This document shows, piece after piece, positions 43,253 to 52,341 of a stretch of DNA of 64,000 nucleotides. Every line of letters begins with the position of its first letter. Position 1 is the stretch's first letter. The notes beneath the pieces are model-generated. The model did not search any database, had not been told where the DNA came from, and saw only the letters and a program-made list of their open reading frames with translations. Origin of the DNA: an uncultured Lachnospiraceae bacterium (lineage in GTDB: Bacteria; Bacillota; Clostridia; Lachnospirales; Lachnospiraceae). The DNA lies in the NCBI GenBank assembly GCA_947566645.1, contig CANOKL010000008.1, positions 44,372 through 108,371 of the forward strand, written 5' to 3'. Both the position numbers and the translations under genes were made by a program.

Positions 43253-44404
43253 TCAGCAAGGACTTTTTGCTAATTCATGCAAATTTAATACTTTCCCGAG
43301 CTTTTCTTTTTTATACTCTTTGTAGCGCCCTTCCTCGATTGCTGTGCGGATCTCTGTCATCATTGTATTGTAAAAGTATAGATTATGAAGCACGCACAGA
43401 CGCATTCCCAACATTTCCTTTGCCTTAAGGAGATGACGGATGTATGCCCTGGAATAGGTCTGGCAGGCGGGGCAGGTACAGCCTTCTTCTATGGGGCGGC
43501 TGTCCAGCTCGTATTTAGCATTAAAGAGATTCAGCTTCCCTTCATTTGTATACACATGTCCGTGTCTTCCGTTCCGGCTCGGGTACACGCAGTCAAAGAA
43601 ATCTACTCCCCGGTCCACTGCCTCCAGAATGTTGGCAGGCGTCCCTACTCCCATCAGATAAACCGGTTTATGGGCAGGCAGATACGGCACTACTGCATCC
43701 AGGATACGGTACATCTCCTCATGGGGCTCTCCCACAGCAAGGCCTCCTACGGCATATCCGTCAAGATCAAGCTCCGCAATCTCCTGGGCGTGCCGGATCC
43801 GGATGTCCTCGCAGATTCCTCCCTGGTTAATGCCGAACAGAAGCTGCCTGCGGTTAATCGTGTCCGGAGACTGGTTAAGTCTGGCCATCTCTTCCTTGCA
43901 TCTCTTAAGCCACCTTGTTGTCCTGTCTACGGACTGCTGGATATAATCTCTGTCCGCCACGCTGGAAGGGCATTCGTCAAATGCCATGGCAATGGTGGAT
44001 GCCAGGTTTGACTGGATCTGCATACTCTCTTCTGGCCCCATAAAGATTTTCCTTCCGTCAATATGGGACTGGAAATATACGCCCTCTTCCTTGATCTTTC
44101 TGAGGCCTGCCAGGGAAAACACCTGAAATCCTCCGGAATCTGTAAGGATTGGCTTGTCCCACACCATGAATTTATGGAGGCCTCCAAGCTTCTTGATCAC
44201 CTGGTCTCCCGGGCGGACATGGAGATGGTAGGTATTTGACAGTTCAACCTGTGTCCCGATCTCCTGCAGATCCCTGGTAGAGACAGCGCCTTTGATCGCT
44301 GCGGCTGTCCCCACATTCATAAATACAGGGGTCTCAATGACCCCGTGTACGGTACGGAACCGGCCGCGCCTGGCAAGTCCGTCTTTTTTTATTAGCTCAT
44401 ACAT
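43253..44404 (-). CDS. tgt: tRNA-guanine transglycosylase
   Basis: Swaps guanine-34 for a queuine precursor in GU(N) tRNAs. It has 383 residues. The catalytic Asp lies in LTDSGGFQVFSL, substrate loop in GGLAVGEPHEEM and second Asp in VDFFDCVYPSRNGRHG; zinc ligands lie in CTCPACQTYSRAYIRHL. AGGA is seven bases before ATG 44404. It is followed 60 bases later by yajC. queA, commonly next to it, is not in the window. Confidence 0.96.
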   Translation of the reverse strand: MYELIKKDGLARRGRFRTVHGVIETPVFMNVGTAAAIKGAVSTRDLQEIGTQVELSNTYHLHVRPGDQVIKKLGGLHKFMVWDKPILTDSGGFQVFSLAGLRKIKEEGVYFQSHIDGRKIFMGPEESMQIQSNLASTIAMAFDECPSSVADRDYIQQSVDRTTRWLKRCKEEMARLNQSPDTINRRQLLFGINQGGICEDIRIRHAQEIAELDLDGYAVGGLAVGEPHEEMYRILDAVVPYLPAHKPVYLMGVGTPANILEAVDRGVDFFDCVYPSRNGRHGHVYTNEGKLNLFNAKYELDSRPIEEGCTCPACQTYSRAYIRHLLKAKEMLGMRLCVLHNLYFYNTMMTEIRTAIEEGRYKEYKKEKLGKVLNLHELAKSPC

Positions 44405-44478
44405 ATCTTTTTCCTGACCTTTCTAAAAGGGCTTCGTACCCTGTGCCATCGTCGGTTGATGGCAGTGCTGTACCAGCT

Positions 44479-44516
44479 AGTGCAGGTTTCACCCTTAATT
44501 ATGCAACGCTATACCA
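44479..44516 (+). repeat. Palindromic repeat family A, copy 5 (degenerate)
   Basis: Core TTTCACCCTTAATTATGCAA followed by CGCTATACC, same orientation as copies 1 and 4, between the L,D-transpeptidase stop and tgt start. The left arm is poorly conserved. Confidence 0.5.
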
Positions 44517-44531
44517 GGCAGTGGATGCATT

Positions 44532-46289
44532 TTAATAATGGATTACAACTGGCATCCCCACTTCCAGCAGGCCGAAAAGGGCCTCTGCCTTGTCATACGG
44601 CATGTTGATACATCCGTGAGAACCATTTGTCAGATACAGTGAGCCGCCGAAATACGGCTGCCAGGTAGCGTCATGGAAGCCAATCCCGCTCCAGGTAACC
44701 CGCATCCAGAAAGCTACAGGCGTCCGGTATTCCGGTTTTCCGGTCTTGGGATCCTTTTCGCCCACCAGTGTGGCATTCCTCTGAAGCTCTAAGATCGAAT
44801 AAACACCTGACGGTGTCTCACGGTTCCCGATATTGGGATTTCCGGTCACAACATCTGATTCCAGCGTAACCTTTCCATTCTGGAACAGCCACATATGCTG
44901 TGCGGACAGATCTACCTCCGCATACGTATTTCCCATATCCATCGTCTCATGAACTGCAGCCTTGCTGAAATACGCAGGCTCTCTTGTTACTGTCTTTTCC
45001 TTTTTAATATCAGATAGCAGCTTCTCGTATTCTGTCTCCTGATCCATCTCCCAGCCATAGGTTCCGGGTACGACTGACACATTATTTCCGTTTGCCGTAG
45101 TGAATTCACGGGTCTTATTTATGGTGTCATACTTTTCCGCCAGTGAGGCAATGTATTTCTTCACAGCATCTTTGTTGAAGGTGACCTTCATTTTTTTGTT
45201 TACCTTCACCCACTTGGAGATCACTGACGCATCTACCACTTCTGTATAAGGGTTAAAGTCATAAGTAACATTTGCCCCGAGATAACTGTTCATCTTATCC
45301 TTCGCGGCAACCACCTTTTTGGAATCCTTTAAGTACTTCGGCTTGATATAGCATTCTGTCTCTTCTAATTTAAGCGTGTCACTAAATCCGCTGATGGCTG
45401 CTGCCACAGCCTCATCAAAGACCTCCCTGTCTATTCTGGTTCCAACCACCTCTGGTATAATGACAAACTCTGTATCCTTGAATTCCGGATGGGCATTTAC
45501 AGATTTCACCTGGTTTTCTTTCTGAAGACATGGAAGCTTGTCAAGCTCTCCGGCCAGGGCTTCCTCATTGTATGTCACACCAATGGGTGCTTCGATCTCC
45601 GTCTTCTTCCAGAGAGACTCCACCCACAGAAACTTATTCTGTCCTTCGACCAGTTGCTTCAGTTCATCCCCCGGAACATATTCCAGCGCTATGGATGAGC
45701 CGGAAACCTGCTGGGTCTCTCCGTCAGACTCTTCAATGGTAAGTGTATAATCGCGGACCTGACTGTGCATGTATTCTTCCACATCTCCTACACTTTTTGA
45801 AGAAAAGTCCATTCCGTTTATGGTTGTCTGAAAGAAAAGGTGGTCATCAAAATAATATACACCTCCAAGATAACCGCCTCCAAGCAGAACAAGAAAGCTG
45901 ATGAGAGATATGGCCACTGCCTTTTTGGCAGACTTTCCCCTCTTTTTTCTCCGCTGCGCCCTCTTTCTCGCCTTCTTTTCATCATTGTCCTCAAAATCTC
46001 CGGCAGTAGGATCTTCCTCCTCTTCTTCTGGCTCAGGAACATTTACTGGTTCTTCTTCAGCAGATTCCTTCTGGGCGCTGTCCTCCTCCGGACTGTCTGC
46101 CTCCCTGGCAGAGCTGTCATTGTCCCCGGAATCCTCTTCCTCCTCTTCTTCATAATCATCTTCATCTATGAGCTCTTTCTTGTTTGCAAAATATTCGTAA
46201 GAAGAATTGGTAAATCCTTCATCAAGATCAATCTCTATGAATTCAATGTCATCTGTATCCCTTTTTCTTCCCTTTTCATTCCTTTTCAT
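44532..46289 (-). CDS. L,D-transpeptidase with peptidoglycan-binding domains
   Basis: Cell-wall crosslinking enzyme. It has 585 residues. A cytoplasmic N-terminal tail has a long Asp/Glu-rich tract (about 41-102) and a Lys/Arg-rich patch (105-123), a single membrane helix is at about 124-146, then two peptidoglycan-binding-4 type repeats (about 190-430) and a C-terminal YkuD domain with the catalytic SHGCINM (Cys about 560). ATG 46289 has GGAGG nine bases upstream; the longer frame to 46433 lacks one. The acidic-basic tail is unusual and could be a regulatory contact site inside the cell. It is divergent from aroC. Confidence 0.9.
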   Translation of the reverse strand: MKRNEKGRKRDTDDIEFIEIDLDEGFTNSSYEYFANKKELIDEDDYEEEEEEDSGDNDSSAREADSPEEDSAQKESAEEEPVNVPEPEEEEEDPTAGDFEDNDEKKARKRAQRRKKRGKSAKKAVAISLISFLVLLGGGYLGGVYYFDDHLFFQTTINGMDFSSKSVGDVEEYMHSQVRDYTLTIEESDGETQQVSGSSIALEYVPGDELKQLVEGQNKFLWVESLWKKTEIEAPIGVTYNEEALAGELDKLPCLQKENQVKSVNAHPEFKDTEFVIIPEVVGTRIDREVFDEAVAAAISGFSDTLKLEETECYIKPKYLKDSKKVVAAKDKMNSYLGANVTYDFNPYTEVVDASVISKWVKVNKKMKVTFNKDAVKKYIASLAEKYDTINKTREFTTANGNNVSVVPGTYGWEMDQETEYEKLLSDIKKEKTVTREPAYFSKAAVHETMDMGNTYAEVDLSAQHMWLFQNGKVTLESDVVTGNPNIGNRETPSGVYSILELQRNATLVGEKDPKTGKPEYRTPVAFWMRVTWSGIGFHDATWQPYFGGSLYLTNGSHGCINMPYDKAEALFGLLEVGMPVVIHY

Positions 46290-46372
46290 AGAATTATTCC
46301 TCCATTTTAGTTCACACGACCTTATTATAATATGGCTTTTTATAAAAGTACAGTACAAATATAGTAAAAATC

Positions 46373-46401
46373 TTGAAGATTTTACAGAATTACCGTATGA
46401 T
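46373..46401 (+). promoter_or_regulatory. Promoter of aroC
   Basis: TTGAAG (46373-46378), a 17-base spacer and TATGAT (46396-46401), 44 bases before the start. Confidence 0.6.
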
Positions 46402-46445
46402 GATACATGTATAAAACAGACATGCGAAACCAAGGAGGACTTTTT

Positions 46446-47546
46446 ATGGCTGGATCAACTTTTGGAAATTTATTTCGGATTACTACATGGGGAGAATCTC
46501 ATGGAAAAGCAATTGGAGCAGTTATAGACGGATGCCCGGCGGGACTTTCTCTTTCAGAGAAGGATATTCAGGGATTTTTAGACAGAAGAAAGCCTGGACA
46601 GAATAAGTTTACGACAAAGCGCCGTGAAAGCGACCTTGCAGAAATCCTTTCCGGAACCTTTGAAGGAAAAACTACCGGGACGCCCATCTCCGTGGTCATA
46701 AGAAATGAGGACCAGCGTTCCCGGGATTACGGAAAGATCAAGGACTGCTACCGTCCCGGGCACGCAGACTATACCTTTGATGCAAAATATGGCTTCCGGG
46801 ATTACCGGGGCGGGGGGCGTTCCTCCGGGCGCGAAACAATCGGGCGCGTTGCTGCCGGCGCAGTGGCGGTTAAACTCCTTCATGAGCTTGGGATACGTTT
46901 TACCACCTACACCCGTTCCATAGGTGGGATCTGTATTCCACAGAATGAATATCATTATGAAGAAATTCTGGAAAACCCACTGTATATGCCGAATAATTCT
47001 TATGCCAGAAAGGCCTCGGAATATCTGGAAGCCTGTATGGAGAACCTGGATTCCTCCGGCGGTACTGTGGAATCTGTCATTACCGGAGTACCTGCCGGTA
47101 TCGGGGAGCCCGTTTTCCAGAAACTGGATGCTGAACTTGCAAAAGCAGTCATGTCCATTGGCGCTGTGAAAGGCGTGGAGATCGGAGACGGCTTTGAAGC
47201 CTCCAGGGCACTGGGAAGCACCAACAATGATGCCTTTTTCTGCGAGGCCGGGAAGATCATGAAAAGAACCAACCATTCCGGCGGCACCTTAGGGGGGATG
47301 AGCGACGGAGCCCCGATTATCCTGCGCGCTGCCATAAAACCGACTCCCTCCATAGCCCGGACCCAGCACACGGTTACAAACCAGGGAGAAAACACAGACA
47401 TTGCCATCACTGGCAGACATGACCCTGTCATCGTACCCAGGGCTGTCGTTGTTGTAGAGGCAATGGCTGCCATCACTCTTGCCGACCTGCTGATGACAAA
47501 TATGTCCTCACGTCTGGAAAACCTGAAGGCAATATACAAGGAATAA
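46446..47546 (+). CDS. aroC: Chorismate synthase
   Basis: Last step of the shikimate pathway: removes phosphate from EPSP to give chorismate, using reduced FMN. It has 366 residues. It starts MAGSTFGNLFRITTWGESHG, with RPGHADYTFDAKYG, GGGRSSGRETIGRVAAGA and GGMSDGAPIILRAAIKPT, all family signatures. AAGGAGG is eight bases before ATG 46446. It is a single gene on the plus strand, ending 34 bases from the convergent DUF4143 ATPase gene. It feeds pheA (22 kb). Confidence 0.97.
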   Translation: MAGSTFGNLFRITTWGESHGKAIGAVIDGCPAGLSLSEKDIQGFLDRRKPGQNKFTTKRRESDLAEILSGTFEGKTTGTPISVVIRNEDQRSRDYGKIKDCYRPGHADYTFDAKYGFRDYRGGGRSSGRETIGRVAAGAVAVKLLHELGIRFTTYTRSIGGICIPQNEYHYEEILENPLYMPNNSYARKASEYLEACMENLDSSGGTVESVITGVPAGIGEPVFQKLDAELAKAVMSIGAVKGVEIGDGFEASRALGSTNNDAFFCEAGKIMKRTNHSGGTLGGMSDGAPIILRAAIKPTPSIARTQHTVTNQGENTDIAITGRHDPVIVPRAVVVVEAMAAITLADLLMTNMSSRLENLKAIYKE

Positions 47547-47580
47547 ATCAGGAGCGCCGCCGCTTTCGCTGCTCTCTTCC

Positions 47581-48882
47581 TTAGATACAGAATGCCGCGT
47601 ACAGGGGAACCGATGCCATCCCCTTTTCGTCCATGCCAAAATTACGTGCGCTAAGCCTGACTGCCTGCCTGGGCTGGTACAGCTTTACAAAGTGCTTCAG
47701 GCTTCTCGCATGTACATTTTCATCATACTTTACTTCAATGGGAATGATCTCTCCCTTTCTCTGAATCACGAAGTCCACCTCTGCGCATGGGGAATCTGAC
47801 GCCCAGTAATACAATTCGTGTCCTCCTGCCCGCAATGTCTGTGCCACATAGTTTTCTGACAGGGCGCCCTTATATACATCTGACAGTTCCTGCCTCACAA
47901 TATTCTCTGGCATGATTCCTGCAAAGGCGGACAGAAGTCCTACATCTGACATATATAGTTTAAAAGAAGACACATCCCGGAATACCGGAAGGGGAAGCTC
48001 TCCTCTTGTGACCTTATCGCATTCCAACGCCACCCCGGCCATAACAAGCCAGGAAATCGAATCTCCGAAGAGACCTGCCGTTGCCCCTTTTCTGATCAGT
48101 TTATACTGGAACTTCCGGTTATCCTTTGCGAGCTGGGCGGGAAGCGAGCGGAACGCATTCTGTATTTTCGTGCATTCTCCAGATGATGCGTATTTCGCCA
48201 TGTCCGCAATATAGGCATTTAGAATCATATGCTGAAGCTCGGGGATATTCACAAGAGACCCCTCCTCTACATATTTTCTTACCACAGCCGGCATGCCGCC
48301 TATGAAAAGATACCGTCTGAACCACTCCATAATCTCCCGGTGGGTCTGACCAGGCATCTCTGACAATTCCTCATAGTGCTCACAGATTAACCGGGTCAGG
48401 TGGCCATTTCCAGTCGCATTTAAAAATTCATCGAATCTTAGCGGATACATGGTCTTCATAATTACCTTCCCCACAGGAAACGAATATTGATTCCGGTGAA
48501 CAGCTACGCCGAGCAGGCTGCCTGCTGCGGCAATATGATATTCCGGCGCTTCCTCTGCGAAATATTTGAGTGAAGTAAGCGCTCTCTCACAGGCCTGGAT
48601 TTCGTCAAAAATAATCAATGTCTGCTCCGGTATAATCCTGTCTGAAAAATATTCCTCCAAAAACCGGAGCAGCCTCTCCGGCTTCAGATCGCCGTCAAAA
48701 TATTCTGCGATTACCGGCATTCTCTCAAAATTAACATAAATGCTGTTTTTATAATGATCTCTTCCAAAATGCTGAAGCACATAAGTCTTCCCCACCTGCC
48801 TTGCACCATAAAGAACAAAGGGAAGCCGCCCTTTTTCCATCTTCTTCCACTCAAGAAGCTCCTCTGCAATATATCTTTCCAT
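47581..48882 (-). CDS. AAA ATPase with DUF4143 domain
   Basis: A 433-residue protein of the large AAA_14/DUF4143 group, often many copies per clostridial genome. The N-terminal P-loop ATPase has Walker A GARQVGKT (26-33) and Walker B LIIFDEIQACE; the C-terminal DUF4143 part contains CAEVDFVIQRKGEIIPIEVKY, which resembles a PD-(D/E)XK nuclease core (D-x(n)-E-x-K). Function unproven; often regarded as accessory or defence-linked. It starts MERYIAEELLEWKK behind its own promoter, and is convergent with aroC. Confidence 0.85.
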   Translation of the reverse strand: MERYIAEELLEWKKMEKGRLPFVLYGARQVGKTYVLQHFGRDHYKNSIYVNFERMPVIAEYFDGDLKPERLLRFLEEYFSDRIIPEQTLIIFDEIQACERALTSLKYFAEEAPEYHIAAAGSLLGVAVHRNQYSFPVGKVIMKTMYPLRFDEFLNATGNGHLTRLICEHYEELSEMPGQTHREIMEWFRRYLFIGGMPAVVRKYVEEGSLVNIPELQHMILNAYIADMAKYASSGECTKIQNAFRSLPAQLAKDNRKFQYKLIRKGATAGLFGDSISWLVMAGVALECDKVTRGELPLPVFRDVSSFKLYMSDVGLLSAFAGIMPENIVRQELSDVYKGALSENYVAQTLRAGGHELYYWASDSPCAEVDFVIQRKGEIIPIEVKYDENVHARSLKHFVKLYQPRQAVRLSARNFGMDEKGMASVPLYAAFCI

Positions 48883-48972
48883 CCTTTCACCTCATTTTCC
48901 CATGCCTGGCGACAGCTAAGACAAGCTGCCCTGTTACTGCAAAAGTCCAATTAACACACTTCACCTTTTTTT

Positions 48973-49001
48973 ATTTTATCCTGTTTTTTTTATAAAATCA
49001 A
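48973..49001 (-). promoter_or_regulatory. Promoter of the DUF4143 ATPase gene
   Basis: Minus strand TTGATT (48996-49001), a 17-base spacer and TAAAAT (48973-48978). Its -35 box abuts the terminator of the upstream nucleoside kinase gene. Confidence 0.6.
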
Positions 49002-49030
49002 GAAAAAGTCACTTCAAAGCGACTTTTTCT
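49001..49030 (-). terminator. Terminator of the nucleoside kinase gene
   Basis: AGAAAAAGTC (49001-49010) pairs with GACTTTTTCT (49021-49030); on the minus strand it ends in TTTTTCT. A related smaller palindrome, TCATTTCAAAATGA, lies at 49041-49054. Confidence 0.75.
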
Positions 49031-49100
49031 TAAAAATAAATCATTTCAAAATGACTTTTTCTTTATTATTAATCACATATAAATGATCCGTTCTTCTCGT

Positions 49101-50768
49101 TTACACATGAAAGCAGCTTCCTCCAACAAACTCCCTGAGCAGAGAGTTCATCGGTACATTCTCACTCCCGATTCCTACAAAATAATCCAGGAATTTCAGA
49201 ATCTTTTTTGCTTCTATGTACTCCGGACAGTCTCTCTCTATCCCGAATAACAGGGGCTCTACATACGGCTTCAGAACCGCAAGCTCATAGATCAGGGCGG
49301 AATTGAACATCACATCCGCCTCCTCCTGATAGGGGAAGATGTTCTTCTCCTCACCCCTTCTTACAGAGGGCCACATACCAATTGTCCTCCTTGCAGACGA
49401 CCCTCTTGTCCTTGCATCCCGTACAATCCGCCGCAGGAGCCTTCCGTCCGTCGTCGGGATCCGGTTATGCTCATCTACATTCAACTGGGTCAGCGCACTG
49501 ATATAAATCTTGAACTTATTCTCATCTGCAAGGCTTTCCGTAAGCTTTGGATTCAGGCAGTGGATTCCCTCGAATACAAGCACATCATTTTCACCCAGCT
49601 TCTTCGGTTTCCCATGAAACTCCTTGCTCCCCTTCAGGAAATTAAAGGTCGGTATCACAACCTCCTTCCCTGCAAGGAGCTCCTGCATCTGCCTGTTAAA
49701 CAGTTCTACATCCACGGCTCCGAGGCATTCAAAATCATAATTTCCATCCTCATCCTTCGGCGTATCCTCCCGTTCAACAAAATAATTATCCACCGCAATT
49801 GGATGCGGAACCAGCCCGTTCGCCCGAAGCTGTATAGAAAGCCTGTGGGAAAAGGTTGTCTTTCCGGATGAAGACGGTCCTGCAATCAGAACGAACTTGA
49901 TCTCCGGCCTCCCCGCTATCGTACTTGCAATCTCCGCGATCTTCTTCTCCTGCATCGCCTCCTGGACCAGCACTACCTCACGGACATCTTCTTTCGTAAT
50001 CTTATCATTCAGCGAGCCCACTGTCTCAATTCCCTGCATGTCTCCCCATTTGGTCGATTCCTTTAACACAGAAAACAGCTTATGCTGGGGCTCAAAGGCC
50101 GGAACCTCTCTTGGCGCGGACTTCACTGGCATCTGAATCACAAATCCCTCATCATAGAGATATAATTTAAAGTATCTCAGGTAGCCGGCACTCGGCACCA
50201 TATAGCCATAATAATAATCCTCAAACTCATTCATGCTGTAGATGTTCACCTTCGACACACGGCGGTACATAAACAGCTTTTCCTTATCATACATACCATG
50301 GTGGTCAAAAAGGTCAATCGCCTCATCCGTATGGACAGAACGTTTCCGGATAGGCATATCCTGGCAGATGATCTCCTCCATCCGTGCAGTCACACGGTCA
50401 AGCAGCTCCTGGTCTGTCCGGACTGTTCCTTCCAGGGTGCAGTAATACCCTTTGCTTACTGAAAAATGAATCCTCACCTTCTCAAGCTGTGCACGGTCCG
50501 TAACATCATAGATTGCTTTTACGAGCATCAGGCTCATGCTCCTCTTATAAGTCTGATGTCCAATCTCATCCCCTGTTGTCACAAAACGCATTGTGCAGTC
50601 TCCCCGAAGGGGTTTATACAACTCCTGAAGCTTTTCATTTATGAATACAAGCACAATATCATTCTCATAATTCTCCTGAAAATCCTGCGCAATTTTCAGA
50701 TACGGCGTACCATCCTCATACTGCCTGTCCTCTGTGCCGATCCTTACTGTATACATTTCCTTGCCCAT
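49101..50768 (-). CDS. Nucleoside kinase (uridine kinase-like with N-terminal TGS-type region)
   Basis: A 555-residue protein: a TGS/ThrRS-like N-terminal region (about 1-220) joined to a uridine-kinase-like P-loop domain with GPSSSGKTT (297-305), DNYFVERE and FEGIHCLNP. The fused form is typical of clostridia and is annotated as nucleoside kinase; its substrate is not established. AAGGAG is eight bases before ATG 50768. It is a single gene, closed by the terminator at 49001-49030, and starts 70 bases after nif3. Confidence 0.87.
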   Translation of the reverse strand: MGKEMYTVRIGTEDRQYEDGTPYLKIAQDFQENYENDIVLVFINEKLQELYKPLRGDCTMRFVTTGDEIGHQTYKRSMSLMLVKAIYDVTDRAQLEKVRIHFSVSKGYYCTLEGTVRTDQELLDRVTARMEEIICQDMPIRKRSVHTDEAIDLFDHHGMYDKEKLFMYRRVSKVNIYSMNEFEDYYYGYMVPSAGYLRYFKLYLYDEGFVIQMPVKSAPREVPAFEPQHKLFSVLKESTKWGDMQGIETVGSLNDKITKEDVREVVLVQEAMQEKKIAEIASTIAGRPEIKFVLIAGPSSSGKTTFSHRLSIQLRANGLVPHPIAVDNYFVEREDTPKDEDGNYDFECLGAVDVELFNRQMQELLAGKEVVIPTFNFLKGSKEFHGKPKKLGENDVLVFEGIHCLNPKLTESLADENKFKIYISALTQLNVDEHNRIPTTDGRLLRRIVRDARTRGSSARRTIGMWPSVRRGEEKNIFPYQEEADVMFNSALIYELAVLKPYVEPLLFGIERDCPEYIEAKKILKFLDYFVGIGSENVPMNSLLREFVGGSCFHV

Positions 50769-50838
50769 AGCCCTTGCTCCTTTCTCTGCATATTGTTTCC
50801 ATAATATATACTCACGGTCGATGAAATCTACAGTTACT

Positions 50839-51621
50839 CTATAACACTGTAAACGGATGTCTGACGGATGCTGCCTCTATCTCCACGCCTCTTAGATGCT
50901 CTTCCAGATAGTTCTTCATGTCCTGGATAAAGATATGCTCGATTCCATAGTGCCCTGCATCTATAACTGCCATGCCCTCTGCCACGGCATCAATTCCTTC
51001 GTGATGTCCGATATCACCGGTAATCAGGACATCTGCGCCTTTTTTTAGCGCCTCCCCGATCACACTCTTTCCCGAACCCGGACAGATGGCAGCCCGCCTG
51101 ATCATCTGTGTCCGGTCACCGAACAGCCGCACTGAATCAAGGCCAAAGGCTTTCTTTACCCTTTCGCAGAGGCTGCCAAGCGTCACAGGAGCAAGATCTG
51201 CTATCCTTCCGATTCCTTCCTCTGCGCCATCCTCTGATACCCTGGTCACCTCCAGCACCAGAGAATCCGGCATTCCAAGTCTTTCACAGGCAAGAGCCGC
51301 CATTCCCCGCACATCATAATTCGTATGCATGGCATAATAGGAAATATCATTCTGAATCAGTCCAAGCAGCCGGCGTCCGGTAAAATCTTCGCTGGTCACC
51401 CTCTTCATCCCACTGAATATGAGCGGATGGTGTGTTACCAACATATCCGCATGTATTCTGACCGCAGTCTCCACTGCAGCATCGTCCGCATCCAGCGCCA
51501 CATAGATCCGTTTTACTTCCTTGTCATCTCTGCCGGCAAGAAGACCCACATTATCCCAGTTTAGGGCACAATCCCTGGGAAAGGACTCCTCAATAACCGC
51601 CATAACCTCTTTACACAACAT
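50839..51621 (-). CDS. Nif3-like dinuclear metal centre hexameric protein
   Basis: Widely conserved protein that forms hexameric rings holding two metal ions per subunit; often called GTP cyclohydrolase I type 2, role unsettled. It has 260 residues. DNVGLLAGR near the N-terminus, VTHHPLIFSGMKRV (metal His pair), AMHTNYDV and C-terminal ITGDIGHHEGIDA (metal ligands) are present. Its ribosome site GGAGG lies in the end of trmK, two bases separating the genes. The trmK-nif3 pair after rpoD is standard in Firmicutes. Confidence 0.92.
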   Translation of the reverse strand: MLCKEVMAVIEESFPRDCALNWDNVGLLAGRDDKEVKRIYVALDADDAAVETAVRIHADMLVTHHPLIFSGMKRVTSEDFTGRRLLGLIQNDISYYAMHTNYDVRGMAALACERLGMPDSLVLEVTRVSEDGAEEGIGRIADLAPVTLGSLCERVKKAFGLDSVRLFGDRTQMIRRAAICPGSGKSVIGEALKKGADVLITGDIGHHEGIDAVAEGMAVIDAGHYGIEHIFIQDMKNYLEEHLRGVEIEAASVRHPFTVL

Positions 51622-51623
51622 CC

Positions 51624-52328
51624 CTAATATCCTCCATAATAAATAGAAAGCAGCCTTTTTATTTCTTCTGTCTCCCGAAGGAGATCCTTTCTCCTCTCCT
51701 GTGCCCTGCCTGCCTCTCCATAAGCCTGGAGATTTTCCATGATCTGCTCCTTTAAATGGATCTCCCGCTGAAGATACCGGCAGAGCACAGGGTGACGCCC
51801 CTCCAGAAGACGTTTCCCATAAAGATACTGGCCCCTGTCGTAGAATTCCGTCTCTCCGTGCCCTGCTTTCATGACCGTATAATATTTTCCTCCATCTAAT
51901 ACCATGTCCTCTGCCATAATCCGGTACCCGTGCTCATTCAGATACCGCCGGACCTTCCAGATCTCCGACTGGGGCTGCAGAATCAGATGGTCAAGGGCTG
52001 CCAGCACCTCTCTTCCCTCTGAAAGGATCTTTGCAATAAGACCGCCTCCCATCCCGGCTGCAATGATTGTATCTGCCTCTCCCGGCCTTACCTTCTGCAG
52101 TCCGTCAGAACGCCTTGTCTCAATATGACCTTCCCACCCGCATCTTCTGATATAATCTTCTGCCCTCTTAAGGGGTCCCTCATTAACATCCAGCGCCAGC
52201 ACTTTTTCCGCAATTCCATGCTCCATAAGATAAACAGGTATGTAACCATGATCTGTCCCAATATCTGCAACAGAGGCGCCTTCTGTCACAAGACCTGCTA
52301 CCGCAGAAAGTCTCTCTGATAATTCCAT
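51624..52328 (-). CDS. trmK: tRNA (adenine22-N1)-methyltransferase
   Basis: SAM-dependent enzyme that methylates A22 of tRNAs. It has 234 residues. It starts MELSERLSAVAGLV, has the SAM motif VADIGTDHGYIPVYL at about 19-33 and the conserved AGMGGGLIAKIL; the C-terminal part is a coiled-coil helix pair. GAGG is five bases before ATG 52328. It sits 13 bases after rpoD and two before nif3. Confidence 0.94.
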   Translation of the reverse strand: MELSERLSAVAGLVTEGASVADIGTDHGYIPVYLMEHGIAEKVLALDVNEGPLKRAEDYIRRCGWEGHIETRRSDGLQKVRPGEADTIIAAGMGGGLIAKILSEGREVLAALDHLILQPQSEIWKVRRYLNEHGYRIMAEDMVLDGGKYYTVMKAGHGETEFYDRGQYLYGKRLLEGRHPVLCRYLQREIHLKEQIMENLQAYGEAGRAQERRKDLLRETEEIKRLLSIYYGGY

Positions 52329-52341
52329 AGGCGCCTCTTCA

